Part shown: piece by piece, positions 47,960 through 56,983 of the stretch
Layout of the letters: each line of letters opens with the position of its first letter
Position numbering within the stretch: the stretch's first letter is position 1
Assembly: GCF_011300215.1 (NCBI RefSeq)
Contig: NZ_CP049866.1
Span: 1,612,001 to 1,676,000, forward strand
Source: Nocardioides piscis
GTDB taxonomy: Bacteria; Actinomycetota; Actinomycetes; Propionibacteriales; Nocardioidaceae
Reading direction: 5' to 3'
Length of the DNA stretch: 64,000 nt
The notes under the pieces: generated by a model
Told to the model about the DNA's origin: nothing
Seen by the model: only the letters and a program-made list of their open reading frames with translations
Database searches by the model: none
Position numbers and translations under genes: made by a program

Positions 47960-47990
47960 GTCGGCTCCTGTCCTTGAAGGATTCAGATGC

Positions 47991-48010
47991 GTTGGATGAC
48001 GTCCAACCTA
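47991..48010 (-). promoter_or_regulatory. candidate gltA promoter element and operator
   Basis: GTTGGA-tgacg-TCCAAC palindrome (47991-48007) overlaps a minus-strand TAGGTT -10 candidate (48005-48010), 32 bases before the gltA start. A repressor there would cover the transcription start. The -35 is not clear. Confidence 0.4.
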
Positions 48011-48115
48011 GCCGCGGTGCCTGACCCCACGCTAACCCGGTGTCCACCTGACGACGCCTCGCCCCGATGGGCCCACGAGCGGCGGATCGGCCCGCAGGTC
48101 GACCGGCCTTCCCGC

Positions 48116-48778
48116 TCAGTCCCGCTGCCTCGACAGCGCCAGGCCGACCACTGCGAGGACCAGGCCGACGACCGGGAAGGGCAGGTCGGCGACCACGTAG
48201 TCAGGGGCGACACCCTCGAGCGGGATCGTCGCGATGATGGCCGGCACGAACGACAGGGGGAGCAGCGCCAGGGTGAGACGAACGTTGGGCGAGAGCGCCC
48301 GGCCACGGATCGCTGCCACGCCCAGGACGACCGAGCCCCCCAGGACGCCGATCACGCCGAGGAAGCCGAGTCTGTCCGAGGCATCCATCTCACCGACCAC
48401 CCCCGTCAGCTTGACCAGGTTGACCAGCGAAGCGCCACAGGCGACGAGAGCGAGCAGCCCACCCGACGCGGCCAGCACGCGGGCCCGGCGTCCGACCTGC
48501 ATGCCAACGCCCAGCAGGCCTGCCCCGAGGAAGAAGATCGCTGCCATGAAGGTGGCGGGCCACAGCCACACCAGGACGGACGAGCTCAGCTCGGGCGAGG
48601 CATGGACCTCCTCCCCGAGCGTGACGCCGATGAGCACCTCGACGACATAGGTCGCGACCCACGACAGTCCTCCGGCCACCAGCAAGGGCCCGGAGCTGTG
48701 GGCGAGGACCTCCCCCAGGGTGCGCAGTCCCGGCTGCTCGTGGGTCTGGCGGTCGACGGTTCCGTGTGCAGTGGTCAT
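48116..48778 (-). CDS. integral membrane protein of unknown function
   Basis: 220 residues with about six predicted helices (for example LLVAGGLSWVATYVVEVLIG and LVLAVVGLALSRQRD at the end). No enzymatic motif is recognised. It is divergent from the histidine-kinase gene over a 144-base region holding a perfect palindrome, so it is a plausible target of that two-component system. Confidence 0.7.
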   Translation of the reverse strand: MTTAHGTVDRQTHEQPGLRTLGEVLAHSSGPLLVAGGLSWVATYVVEVLIGVTLGEEVHASPELSSSVLVWLWPATFMAAIFFLGAGLLGVGMQVGRRARVLAASGGLLALVACGASLVNLVKLTGVVGEMDASDRLGFLGVIGVLGGSVVLGVAAIRGRALSPNVRLTLALLPLSFVPAIIATIPLEGVAPDYVVADLPFPVVGLVLAVVGLALSRQRD

Positions 48779-48860
48779 CTCGGTGTTCCCTTCTCCGGTG
48801 GCTGTGGACGTGCAGTCACACCGTCGCTCGACACGACCTCATCGCGGATCGGTCGCGGAG

Positions 48861-48876
48861 CGGAGATCGATCTCCG
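48861..48876. promoter_or_regulatory. perfect 16-bp palindrome in the divergent regulatory gap
   Basis: CGGAGATCGATCTCCG, its own reverse complement, midway between the membrane-protein gene and the kinase gene. It fits a binding site for a dimeric LuxR/NarL-type regulator such as the one encoded next door. Confidence 0.45.
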
Positions 48877-48922
48877 TCGCAAGACCGATGCCGGGAACGA
48901 CCGTGAGACCTACTGTGCTTGC

Positions 48923-50047
48923 ATGCGCCCGGCCCGTCCGCCCCTGGTCGACGTGCTGGTCGCGGCCGCCTTCGTGCTGCTGGTCGCGGCCGAGGCGTTG
49001 CTGAGCTCGGAGGTCGCGTCCCCGGCCCTGCACCTCACCGTTGCCGGCGGCGCCATGGTGTCGCTGGCCTGGCGACGGTCGTGGCCGGTGCTGGTCGCGG
49101 CCGTGGTGATGACGAGCAACCTCACGGTCAACCCCGAGGGACAGTTCTCGACACTGCTGGCGATGGTGCTCGTGTCCTTCACGTGCGGCTCCGAGTGTGA
49201 CCCTCCGTGGAGCTGGATCGGTCTCGCAGTCGTCGTGACACCCTTCCTGGGCTCGTTGGCGCTGGAGGGGCTCGAACCGAGTGACGTGGCGGCGGCGCTG
49301 GTGTTCCTGGTCGGACCCTGGACCGTCGGAGTGGCGATGCGTCGACGGGCCGCACGCGCGACCGAGGCCGAGGAGCGCGCACACCGGCTCGAGCAGGAGC
49401 GGGAGGAGCACGCGATGGCGGCGGCCGCCGCCGAGCGCACCCGCATCGCCCGGGAGCTCCACGACATCGTCTCCCACTCGCTCAGCGTCATCACGATCCA
49501 GGCCCAGGCCGTTCGCCGTCGGCTGGGGCCCGAGCAGGTGTGCGAGGCCGAGGACCTGGCCGCGGTGGAGTCCACGGCCCGGGACGCGCTGGCCGAGATG
49601 CGGCGCCTCTTCGGTGTGCTGCGCAGCGACGGCGAGTCGGCATCGCTCAGCCCTCAACCGGGGCTGGCCGAGCTCGACCGCCTGTGCGACCAGGTGCGTG
49701 CCTCGGGGCTCGCGGTCGACGTCCGCACCGACGGCCTTCCCCGCACCCTGCCCCCGGGTCTGGACCTCGCCGCCTACCGGATCGTGCAGGAGGGGCTCAC
49801 CAACGCCCTGCGCCACTCCGGAGCGCGTCGGGCGAACGTGACCCTGACCTATGACGCGGGCCGTCTCGACATCGCCGTGGAGGACGACGGCCGCGGCTTC
49901 GATCCCGCCACCGACACCGCCGAGGGCCACGGTCTCGTCGGCGTGCGCGAGCGCGTCGCGCTCTATGCCGGCACCCTGCGGGTCGTCCCCGGTGAGCAGC
50001 GGGGGACGCGCCTGGTGGCGAGCCTGCCGCTGAAGGAGACCCCGTGA
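48923..50047 (+). CDS. sensor histidine kinase (NarL/DesK-type, HisKA_3)
   Basis: 374 residues. Four to five N-terminal membrane helices, a coiled coil (AEERAHRLEQEREEHAMAAA), then the HisKA_3 phosphoacceptor box RIARELHDIVSHSLSVITIQ and a HATPase domain with QEGLTNALRHSGA (N box) and DDGRGFDP. ATG 48923 has no Shine-Dalgarno but a TACTGT hexamer ending 6 bases before, so it is probably leaderless. It overlaps the response regulator by 4 bases. Confidence 0.92.
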   Translation: MRPARPPLVDVLVAAAFVLLVAAEALLSSEVASPALHLTVAGGAMVSLAWRRSWPVLVAAVVMTSNLTVNPEGQFSTLLAMVLVSFTCGSECDPPWSWIGLAVVVTPFLGSLALEGLEPSDVAAALVFLVGPWTVGVAMRRRAARATEAEERAHRLEQEREEHAMAAAAAERTRIARELHDIVSHSLSVITIQAQAVRRRLGPEQVCEAEDLAAVESTARDALAEMRRLFGVLRSDGESASLSPQPGLAELDRLCDQVRASGLAVDVRTDGLPRTLPPGLDLAAYRIVQEGLTNALRHSGARRANVTLTYDAGRLDIAVEDDGRGFDPATDTAEGHGLVGVRERVALYAGTLRVVPGEQRGTRLVASLPLKETP

Positions 50048-50715
50048 TCCGGCTGGTGGTGGTGGACGACCAGGGCATGGTGCGCGCGGGCTTCCGGTCG
50101 CTGCTCGAGGCCGAGCCCGACCTGGAGGTGGTCGGCGAGGCGGCCGACGGCGAGCAGGCGCTCGAGGTCGTGGCGCGCCTGCGGCCGGACGTGACCTTGA
50201 TGGACATCCGGATGCCGGTGCTCGACGGGCTCGCTGCCACTCGCGCCCTCGTCGCGGACGAGGTGCCGACCCGGGTGCTGGTCCTGACGACGTTCGACCT
50301 CGACGAATACGTCTTCGAGGCGCTGCGGGCCGGAGCATCCGGCTTCATCCTCAAGGACGCGCCCGCCGAGGAGCTGGCTGCTGCGGTGCGCGTCGTCGCG
50401 GCGGGGGACTCCCTGCTGGCGCCCGGTGTGACCCGCCGGGTGATCGATGCGTTCGTACGGCGGGCGGCGCCGGCGACCCGTGTCCTGGACCCGGCGATGG
50501 CCCGCCTCACTCCGCGTGAGGTGGAGGTGCTGGGGCTGCTGTCGCGGGGCCTGGCCAATGCCGACATCGCGGCGCGGCTCTTCGTCTCGGAGGCGACGAT
50601 CAAGACCCACGTGAGCAGCGTGCTCGCCAAGCTGGGTCTGCGCGACCGGGTGCAGGCCGTCATCTACGCCTACGAGAACCACGTGGTCGTGCCAGGCGGA
50701 GCCGAGCCGTTTTGA
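50044..50715 (+). CDS. NarL/LuxR-family response regulator
   Basis: 223 residues. Receiver domain with acidic VVVDD, phosphoacceptor Asp in PDVTLMDIRMPVLDG (about residue 53) and Lys in GFILKDAPAEEL. The C-terminal LuxR helix-turn-helix is LTPREVEVLGLLSRGLANADIAARLFVSEATIKTHVSSVLAKL. GTG start inside the kinase stop. Its stop codon lies inside the -35 of the rplM promoter. Confidence 0.95.
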   Translation: MIRLVVVDDQGMVRAGFRSLLEAEPDLEVVGEAADGEQALEVVARLRPDVTLMDIRMPVLDGLAATRALVADEVPTRVLVLTTFDLDEYVFEALRAGASGFILKDAPAEELAAAVRVVAAGDSLLAPGVTRRVIDAFVRRAAPATRVLDPAMARLTPREVEVLGLLSRGLANADIAARLFVSEATIKTHVSSVLAKLGLRDRVQAVIYAYENHVVVPGGAEPF

Positions 50716-50741
50716 CGCTGGTGGTGGCCCCGCCCTACTCT
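50712..50741 (+). promoter_or_regulatory. promoter of rplM-rpsI
   Basis: TTGACG (50712-50717) and TACTCT (50736-50741) with an 18-base spacer. The -35 overlaps the TGA stop of the response regulator. The leader to the rplM GTG is about 145 bases; no clear riboswitch or conserved hairpin was recognised in it. Confidence 0.7.
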
Positions 50742-50891
50742 TGCTTGTCGCGCCTCCTGCCGCGCCCGTTGCTCGTGGACGGGTGCAGACCTGGGTGAAG
50801 AGAAACCAGGCAGTGTTCGTCAGAAGGCGCAGCAGCACCCCCGGCCAGGACATCTCCCGGCCGCTCCTACGAACGGAACGGGAACACAGCC

Positions 50892-51335
50892 GTGCGCACG
50901 TACAGCCCCAAGCCCGCTGACATCCAGCGCGAGTGGCTCGTCATCGACGCCACCGACGTGGTCCTCGGACGCCTCGCCGTCCAGACCGCCAACCTCCTCC
51001 GCGGCAAGCACAAGCCGACCTTCGCCCCCCACATGGACATGGGCGACTTCGTCATCATCATCAATGCCGAGAAGGTTGCCCTGTCGGGCAACAAGAAGGT
51101 CACCAAGCTCGCCTACCGCCACTCGGGCTACCCCGGCGGCCTGTCCTCCACGCCGTTCGGCGAGCTCCTCGAGAAGGACGCTCGCAAGGCGATCGAGGGC
51201 GCTGTCTGGGGCATGCTCCCCAAGAACAAGCTCGGTCGTCAGGTGCTGAAGAAGCTCAAGGTCTACACCGGCCCGGAGCACCCGCACGTCGCCCAGCAGG
51301 CCATCCCGTTCGAGATCTCCCAGGTCTCCCAGTAA
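50892..51335 (+). CDS. rplM: 50S ribosomal protein L13
   Basis: 147 residues, standard for actinobacteria. It begins [20 protein letters not shown] and contains [21 protein letters not shown] and [13 protein letters not shown] start preceded by GGAACGGGAACACAGCC. rpsI follows after 17 bases, as in almost all bacteria. Confidence 0.98.
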   Translation: MRTYSPKPADIQREWLVIDATDVVLGRLAVQTANLLRGKHKPTFAPHMDMGDFVIIINAEKVALSGNKKVTKLAYRHSGYPGGLSSTPFGELLEKDARKAIEGAVWGMLPKNKLGRQVLKKLKVYTGPEHPHVAQQAIPFEISQVSQ

Positions 51336-51352
51336 GCGCTTAGGACTGAACA

Positions 51353-51862
51353 GTGACTGAGAACACCGACACCACCCCCGAGGTCGACGAGACCTTCGAG
51401 ACCGACGCCGACGGCGTCGCCTACAGCTCCGAGAGCGCCCCGTCCGCCGACGCCCCCCTGCGTCCCGCGACGATCGCTCCCGGTGCCGCCACCGGTCGCC
51501 GCAAGGAAGCCGTCGCCCGCGTCCGGATCGTCCCGGGCACCGGCGAGTGGACGGTCAACGGCCGCACGCTCGACAGCTACTTCCCCAACAAGCTGCACCA
51601 GCAGATCGTCAACGAGCCCTTCGTTGCGCTGCAGCTCGAGGGTCGCTTCGACGTCCTCGCTCGCATCCACGGCGGCGGCATCGCCGGCCAGGCCGGCGCC
51701 CTGCGTCTCGGTGTGGCCCGCTCGCTCAACGCCATCGACGTCGAGGCCAACCGCGCGGAGCTGAAGAAGCTCGGTCTCCTCACGCGTGACGCCCGCGCCG
51801 TCGAGCGCAAGAAGGCCGGTCTCAAGAAGGCCCGCAAGGCTTCGCAGTTCAGCAAGCGCTGA
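51353..51862 (+). CDS. rpsI: 30S ribosomal protein S9
   Basis: 169 residues: an acidic N-terminal extension of about 40 residues (rich in Asp, Glu, Thr), then the S9 core [19 protein letters not shown] and the C-terminal tail [12 protein letters not shown] whose last Arg reaches the P-site tRNA. GTG start. The extension is a common actinobacterial feature. glmM starts 10 bases downstream. Confidence 0.98.
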   Translation: MTENTDTTPEVDETFETDADGVAYSSESAPSADAPLRPATIAPGAATGRRKEAVARVRIVPGTGEWTVNGRTLDSYFPNKLHQQIVNEPFVALQLEGRFDVLARIHGGGIAGQAGALRLGVARSLNAIDVEANRAELKKLGLLTRDARAVERKKAGLKKARKASQFSKR

Positions 51863-51872
51863 CGCAGGCTGC

Positions 51873-53219
51873 ATGACTCGCCTTTTCGGCACGGACGGGG
51901 TCCGGGGCCTGGCAAACGTCGAACTCACGGCGGAGCTGGCCCTGGACCTTTCCGTTGCAGCAGCACACGTCCTCGCCGACCGTGGTGAGTTCGAGGGCCA
52001 TCGGCCGGTGGCCGTCGTCGGCCGGGACACCCGCATCTCGGGCCAGTTCCTCGAGGCTGCTGTCGTGGCCGGACTGGCCTCGGCCGGTGTCGACGTGTTG
52101 CTGCTCGGGGTGCTGCCCACCCCCGGTGTGGCCCACCTGACCGGCGCCCTCGGCGCCGACCTCGGCGTGATGCTCTCCGCCTCGCACAACCCGATGCCCG
52201 ACAACGGCATCAAGTTCCTGGCTCGCGGCGGCCACAAGCTCGACGACGCGATCGAGGTCGCGATCGAACGACGCATGCGGGAGTCCTGGCAGCGACCGAC
52301 CGGTGGAGCCATCGGCCGGGTGTCGCCGTACGCCGATGCGGTGAAGGACTACGCCACGCACCTCGTGGGCGCGACGACCAAGCCCCTGGCCGGTCTCAAG
52401 GTCGTCCTCGACTGCGCCAACGGCGCTGCCTTCCAGGCCGGACCACTGGCCCTGCGCAGCGCGGGCGCCGAAGTGGTCGCGATCCACGCCGAGCCCGACG
52501 GCCTGAACATCAACGACAACTGCGGTTCGACCCACCTCGAGTCGCTGCAGCGCGCGGTGCTCGAGCACGGCGCCGACGCGGGCTTCGGGCTGGACGGCGA
52601 CTCCGACCGCTGCCTCGCGGTCGACCACGACGGCAACATCGTCGACGGCGACCAGATCCTGGCCGTCCTGGCGCTGGCGCTGCGCGACCAGGGGTTGCTG
52701 GTCCGCGAGACGGTCGTCGCCACGGTGATGAGCAACCTCGGCTTCGTGCAGGCGATGAGGGCCGCCGGAGTGGGGGTCCGGCAGACCAAGGTCGGCGACC
52801 GCTACGTCCTCGAGGCGATGAAGATCTCCGGCTACTCCCTCGGCGGCGAGCAGTCCGGTCACGTGATCCTCTCCGACCACGCCACGACCGGAGACGGCAT
52901 CCTGACGGCGCTCAAGGTGCTGGAGCGGATGTCGGCCACCGGCCGCACGCTCCAGGACTTGGCCGGGGTGATGAGCCGGCTGCCGCAGGTGCTCATCAAC
53001 GTGCCCGACGTCGACAAGTCGCGCGCCGACGAGGACGCTGTGCTGGCTGCGGCCGTCGCCGAGGAGGAAGCCGTCCTGGGCGACACCGGCCGCATCCTGC
53101 TGCGCCCCTCGGGCACCGAGCCGCTGGTCCGGGTGATGGTGGAGGCGCCCACGGCCCAGATCGCCGGTGACGTGGCCGGTCGTCTTGCCGCAGTGGTCAA
53201 GACCCAGCTCGCCCTCTAG
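51873..53219 (+). CDS. glmM: phosphoglucosamine mutase
   Basis: 448 residues. It converts glucosamine-6-P to glucosamine-1-P for UDP-GlcNAc and peptidoglycan. The phosphoserine loop is [15 protein letters not shown], the metal loop [13 protein letters not shown], the sugar loop GGEQSGHVI and the phosphate loop [17 protein letters not shown] 51873 gives [12 protein letters not shown], the family N-terminus; the open frame upstream belongs to rpsI shadow. It works with glmS 1.5 kb downstream. Confidence 0.97.
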   Translation: MTRLFGTDGVRGLANVELTAELALDLSVAAAHVLADRGEFEGHRPVAVVGRDTRISGQFLEAAVVAGLASAGVDVLLLGVLPTPGVAHLTGALGADLGVMLSASHNPMPDNGIKFLARGGHKLDDAIEVAIERRMRESWQRPTGGAIGRVSPYADAVKDYATHLVGATTKPLAGLKVVLDCANGAAFQAGPLALRSAGAEVVAIHAEPDGLNINDNCGSTHLESLQRAVLEHGADAGFGLDGDSDRCLAVDHDGNIVDGDQILAVLALALRDQGLLVRETVVATVMSNLGFVQAMRAAGVGVRQTKVGDRYVLEAMKISGYSLGGEQSGHVILSDHATTGDGILTALKVLERMSATGRTLQDLAGVMSRLPQVLINVPDVDKSRADEDAVLAAAVAEEEAVLGDTGRILLRPSGTEPLVRVMVEAPTAQIAGDVAGRLAAVVKTQLAL

Positions 53220-53280
53220 GTCGTCCCGGCTGAGTAGCCGGGCTCTCGTGCCAGCACCGGTCGGGCGTCAGGCTGGCCCC

Positions 53281-53379
53281 ATGCATCCGACTCGAGACCT
53301 CCCCTCCTGGCGTGCCCTGGCGGTCGGGTCGTTCGTCCTGCTGGTGATGGTCGTCCTGGCCTGGAACGGCGCCGCCTAG
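53281..53379 (+). CDS. possible 32-residue single-helix membrane peptide
   Basis: ATG 53281 opens a 32-codon frame: basic-flanked MHPTRDLPSWRALAVG then a hydrophobic helix to WNGAA. No clear Shine-Dalgarno. Position just after glmM and before another membrane ORF suggests a small conserved locus, but it could be chance. Confidence 0.3.
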   Translation: MHPTRDLPSWRALAVGSFVLLVMVVLAWNGAA

Positions 53380-53397
53380 GCCATCGACTCGAGCGGG

Positions 53398-53718
53398 ATG
53401 GAGGCCGGAACGGATTCGTGGGGCCTGCTGTTCGGCTCGGCGGTCGTCACGGTCGTCTTCGGCTCGGCGCCGCTCGTGGCGTCCCTGGTCGCAGCGACCG
53501 TCGGCGGTCTCGTGACCCCCGAGCAGGCCCGGTTCTTCGCCTGGTGCACCGCGGTGATCGCCGCGACCTGTGCGGCGGCGCTGCTGCTGGCGGCCGGGGT
53601 CCTCGTCGTCGGGCCGGCAGCAGAGGTGGCGTTCAGCCTGGTGAGCCTGCTGCTCGCGCTGGTGCTGGTGGCTCCCGTCGTGCTGTGCGTTCGGAGGGCC
53701 AGGAGCGAACGGCCCTGA
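53398..53718 (+). CDS. small hydrophobic membrane protein
   Basis: 106 residues with three predicted helices (around 10-35, 47-70 and 76-97) and a short basic C-terminus (RRARSERP). ATG 53398 follows GAGCGGG closely. No family recognised. Convergent with coaA, 16 bases apart. Confidence 0.55.
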   Translation: MEAGTDSWGLLFGSAVVTVVFGSAPLVASLVAATVGGLVTPEQARFFAWCTAVIAATCAAALLLAAGVLVVGPAAEVAFSLVSLLLALVLVAPVVLCVRRARSERP

Positions 53719-53734
53719 CGCAGGGATCGTCAGG

Positions 53735-54703
53735 TCAGAGCTTGCGCAGTCGCACGTAGCGCACCGAGTGGTCGGCGTCCTTGCGCAGCACCAGCGTCGC
53801 GCGCCCGCGGGTGGGCGCGACGTTCTCGATCAGGTTGGGGCCGTTGATCGTGTCCCAGATGTGGGTCGCCATCTCCTGGGCCTGGTCGGGAGTCAGGGCC
53901 GCATATTTCGCGAAGTAGGACGCGGGGTCGGCGAAGGCCGTCTCGCGCAGGCGCAGGAAGCGTTCGACATACCACCGCTTGATGTCCGCGAGCGCTGCGT
54001 CGACATAGACGGAGAAGTCGAAGAAGTCGCTGACCGCGAGGCCGGTGCGGCCGTCGTCACGGATCCTGGCCGGCTGGAGCACGTTGAGCCCCTCGATGAT
54101 CACGATGTCGGGCCGGCTGACGACGACCTTCTCGTCGGGGACGACGTCATAGACCAGGTGGGAGTAGGTGGGCGCCTCGACCTCGTCGCGACCCGACTTG
54201 ATGTCCACCACGAACCGCAGGAGTGCCTTGCGGTCGTAGGACTCGGGGAAGCCCTTGCGGTGCAGGATGCCGCGGCGCTCGAGCTCGGCGTTGGGATAGA
54301 GGAACCCGTCGGTCGTCACCAGGGCGACGTTGGGGTGCTCGGGCCAGTGGGCGAGCATCTGCTGCAGCACGCGGGCGGTGGTCGACTTGCCGACGGCGAC
54401 CGATCCGGCCAGGCCGATCACGAACGGCGTCCGGGGAGGTGTCTGGCGCTGGAGGAACTCCTCCTGGCGCAGGTGCAGGCGTCCGGCCGAGGCGACATAG
54501 AGGGAGAGCAGGCGCGACAGCGGGAGATAGACCTGCTGGATCTCCTGGATGTCGAGCTCGTCGCCGAGCCCGCGGAGCCGGGCGACCTCGTCGGGGCTCA
54601 GTGGTGCCTCGGTCTCGTGTGTGAGGGCAGCCCAGGCGGCCCGCTCGAGGTTGACGTAGGGCGAGGACTCGCTGGCGCCCGGGAGCCCCGCTGCGTCCGA
54701 CAT
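53735..54703 (-). CDS. coaA: pantothenate kinase, type I
   Basis: 322 residues. First and committed step of coenzyme A synthesis. The P-loop [17 protein letters not shown] is at about 97-113, followed by [17 protein letters not shown] and the KGFPESYD loop, all typical of bacterial CoaA. The C-terminus RLRKL is conserved. It lies divergent from glmS with 65 bases between start codons. Confidence 0.96.
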   Translation of the reverse strand: MSDAAGLPGASESSPYVNLERAAWAALTHETEAPLSPDEVARLRGLGDELDIQEIQQVYLPLSRLLSLYVASAGRLHLRQEEFLQRQTPPRTPFVIGLAGSVAVGKSTTARVLQQMLAHWPEHPNVALVTTDGFLYPNAELERRGILHRKGFPESYDRKALLRFVVDIKSGRDEVEAPTYSHLVYDVVPDEKVVVSRPDIVIIEGLNVLQPARIRDDGRTGLAVSDFFDFSVYVDAALADIKRWYVERFLRLRETAFADPASYFAKYAALTPDQAQEMATHIWDTINGPNLIENVAPTRGRATLVLRKDADHSVRYVRLRKL

Positions 54704-54755
54704 GGCTGCGATTGTTGCACCGGTTCCGGGGCGGAGCCTCGGCGGTGCCGGTGCG

Positions 54756-54761
54756 TAGACT
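54756..54761 (+). promoter_or_regulatory. candidate leaderless -10 of glmS
   Basis: TAGACT ends 7 bases before the glmS ATG and there is no Shine-Dalgarno, so transcription would start at or near the A of ATG. No -35 match is visible. Confidence 0.5.
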
Positions 54762-54768
54762 CGCGCCC

Positions 54769-56625
54769 ATGTGCGGAATCGTGGGCTACGTCGGTGACAA
54801 GCAGGCGCAGGACGTCATCATCGACGGCCTCCGCCGACTCGAGTATCGCGGCTACGACTCCGCGGGGATCGCCCTGGTCGACACCGCGCAGGGTTCCGGG
54901 TCGATCGCCTCGGACAAGCGTGCCGGCAAGCTGGCCAACCTCGAGAAGTCCATCGCCGAGTCGGCCCTGCCGCCGGCCACGACCGGCATCGGCCACACCC
55001 GTTGGGCGACCCACGGTGCGCCCAACGACGAGAACGCCCACCCCCACCTCGGCAAGGACCGCAGGGTGGCAGTCGTCCACAACGGCATCCTCGAGAACTT
55101 CGCCGCGCTCCGGGCCGGCCTCGAGGCCACCGGTCACGAGATGGCCTCCGAGACCGACACCGAGGTGGCGGCGCACCTGCTCGAGATCGAGGTGCAGACC
55201 GGGGCCGACCTGACCGTCGCGATGCAGCGGGTGTGCCAGCGGCTCGAGGGCGCCTTCACCCTGGTCGCCGTGGACGCCCAGGACTCGTCCCGGGTCGTCG
55301 CGGCCCGCCGCAACTCGCCGCTCGTGGTCGGGCTGGGCGAGGGCGAGAACTTCATCGGCTCCGACGTGTCGGCCTTCATCCAGCACACCCGCGACGCTCT
55401 CGAGCTGGGCCAGGACACGATCGTGACGATCACCAGCGACTCGGTCGAGGTCACCGCCTTCGACGGCACCCCCGCGGAGGGCAAGCCCTACCACGTCGAC
55501 TGGGACCTCTCGGCCGCCGAGAAGGACGGCTTCGACTGGTTCATGCGCAAGGAGATCTTCGAGCAGCCGCGCGCTGTCGCCGACGCGCTGCTGGGTCGGC
55601 ACACCGAGTCGGGCGCGCTGCAGCTCGACGAGGTGCGGATCTCCGAGCAGGAGCTCCGCGACATCGACAAGATCATCATCGTCGCCTGCGGGACGTCGTG
55701 CTATGCCGCGATGGTCGCGAAGTACGCCATCGAGCACTGGACCCGGATCCCCTGCGAGGTCGAGCTCTCCCACGAGTTCCGCTATCGCGACCCGATCCTG
55801 ACCCGGCAGACGCTGGTGGTCGCGATCAGCCAGTCGGGGGAGACCGCTGACACGCTGATGGCGATCCGCTACGCCCGCGAGCAGCGTTCCAAGGTGCTGG
55901 CGATCTGCAACACCAACGGCTCCACGATCCCGCGGGAGTCCGACGCCGTCATCTACACCCACGCCGGTCCGGAGATCGGGGTCGCCTCGACCAAGGGCTT
56001 CGTCACTCAGTTGATCGCCTGCTACCTCCTGGGCCTCTACCTCGCCCAGGTCCGGGGCACGAAGTTCGGTGACGAGATCGCGGCCGTCGTCGACGATCTG
56101 GCCCGCATGCCCGAGCACGTGCAGGCGGTGCTCGACCGGGCCGATGAGGTCTATGCCATCGCGGCCCAGCACGCCGCCACCAGGTCGGTGCTGTTCCTCG
56201 GGCGCCACGCCGGCTTCCCGATCGCGCTCGAGGGCGCGCTCAAGCTCAAGGAGCTCGCCTACATCCACGCCGAGGGTTTTGCAGCGGGCGAGCTCAAGCA
56301 CGGCCCGATCGCGCTGATCGAGGAGGGGTTGCCGGTCTTCTGCGTGGTCCCGCCGCGCGGGCGTGACGAGCTGCACCAGAAGATGGTCAGCGCCATCCAG
56401 GAGATCCGGGCCCGTGGCGCGCACACCATCGTGCTGGCCGAGGAGGGCGACGAGTCGATCGCCCCCTATGCCGACGTCCTCATCCGGCTCCCGAGGGTGC
56501 CCACCCTCCTGCAGCCCGTCGTCGCGGTCGTGCCCCTGCAGCTGTTCGCCTGCGAGCTCGCCACCCAGATGGGGCACGACGTGGACCAGCCGCGCAACCT
56601 GGCCAAGTCCGTCACGGTCGAATAA
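54769..56625 (+). CDS. glmS: glutamine-fructose-6-phosphate aminotransferase (isomerizing)
   Basis: 618 residues. Start ATG 54769 gives [10 protein letters not shown], so Cys2 becomes the N-terminal nucleophile after Met removal; the extra 19 codons upstream would bury it. Glutaminase domain: [19 protein letters not shown]. Two SIS domains: [27 protein letters not shown], and the C-terminal loop [13 protein letters not shown]. Feeds glucosamine-6-P to GlmM. acpS follows after 2 bases. Confidence 0.98.
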   Translation: MCGIVGYVGDKQAQDVIIDGLRRLEYRGYDSAGIALVDTAQGSGSIASDKRAGKLANLEKSIAESALPPATTGIGHTRWATHGAPNDENAHPHLGKDRRVAVVHNGILENFAALRAGLEATGHEMASETDTEVAAHLLEIEVQTGADLTVAMQRVCQRLEGAFTLVAVDAQDSSRVVAARRNSPLVVGLGEGENFIGSDVSAFIQHTRDALELGQDTIVTITSDSVEVTAFDGTPAEGKPYHVDWDLSAAEKDGFDWFMRKEIFEQPRAVADALLGRHTESGALQLDEVRISEQELRDIDKIIIVACGTSCYAAMVAKYAIEHWTRIPCEVELSHEFRYRDPILTRQTLVVAISQSGETADTLMAIRYAREQRSKVLAICNTNGSTIPRESDAVIYTHAGPEIGVASTKGFVTQLIACYLLGLYLAQVRGTKFGDEIAAVVDDLARMPEHVQAVLDRADEVYAIAAQHAATRSVLFLGRHAGFPIALEGALKLKELAYIHAEGFAAGELKHGPIALIEEGLPVFCVVPPRGRDELHQKMVSAIQEIRARGAHTIVLAEEGDESIAPYADVLIRLPRVPTLLQPVVAVVPLQLFACELATQMGHDVDQPRNLAKSVTVE

Positions 56626-56627
56626 TC

Positions 56628-56981
56628 GTGCCGGTCGTGGGCGTGGGCATCGACGTGGTGGACGTCGAACGGTTCGGCGAGTCGTTGGAGCGCACCCCTG
56701 CGCTTCGCGAACGCCTCTTCACGCCGGGCGAGGCCTCGCGACCGCTGGCGTCGCTGGCGGCCCGATTCGCCGCGAAGGAGGCGATGGCCAAGGCGCTGGG
56801 AGCTCCCGCCGGGATGGCGTGGCACGACGCCGAGGTCGTGGCCGAGGAGAGCGGTCGGCCCCAGCTCGAGCTCCGCGGGACCGTCGCTGCCCAGGCAGAG
56901 GCGCTGGGCGCCTCCCATGTGCACCTGTCGCTGTCCCATGACGCCGGGATCGCCTCGGCCGTGGTCGTCCTGGAGACCTGA
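56628..56981 (+). CDS. acpS: holo-[acyl-carrier-protein] synthase
   Basis: 117 residues. It transfers 4'-phosphopantetheine from CoA to acyl carrier protein. Motifs [11 protein letters not shown] (Mg-binding Asp) and [13 protein letters not shown] (Glu, Lys) are intact, as is HLSLSHD near the C-terminus. GTG start 2 bases after glmS. Usual actinobacterial location. Confidence 0.95.
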   Translation: MPVVGVGIDVVDVERFGESLERTPALRERLFTPGEASRPLASLAARFAAKEAMAKALGAPAGMAWHDAEVVAEESGRPQLELRGTVAAQAEALGASHVHLSLSHDAGIASAVVVLET

Positions 56982-56983
56982 GC

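Noticed and set aside
47987..48922. N-terminal 312-residue extension of the histidine kinase
   Set aside because: It runs antisense through the membrane-protein gene and is rich in Arg/Asp/Gln without structure. ATG 48923 begins a normal membrane helix.
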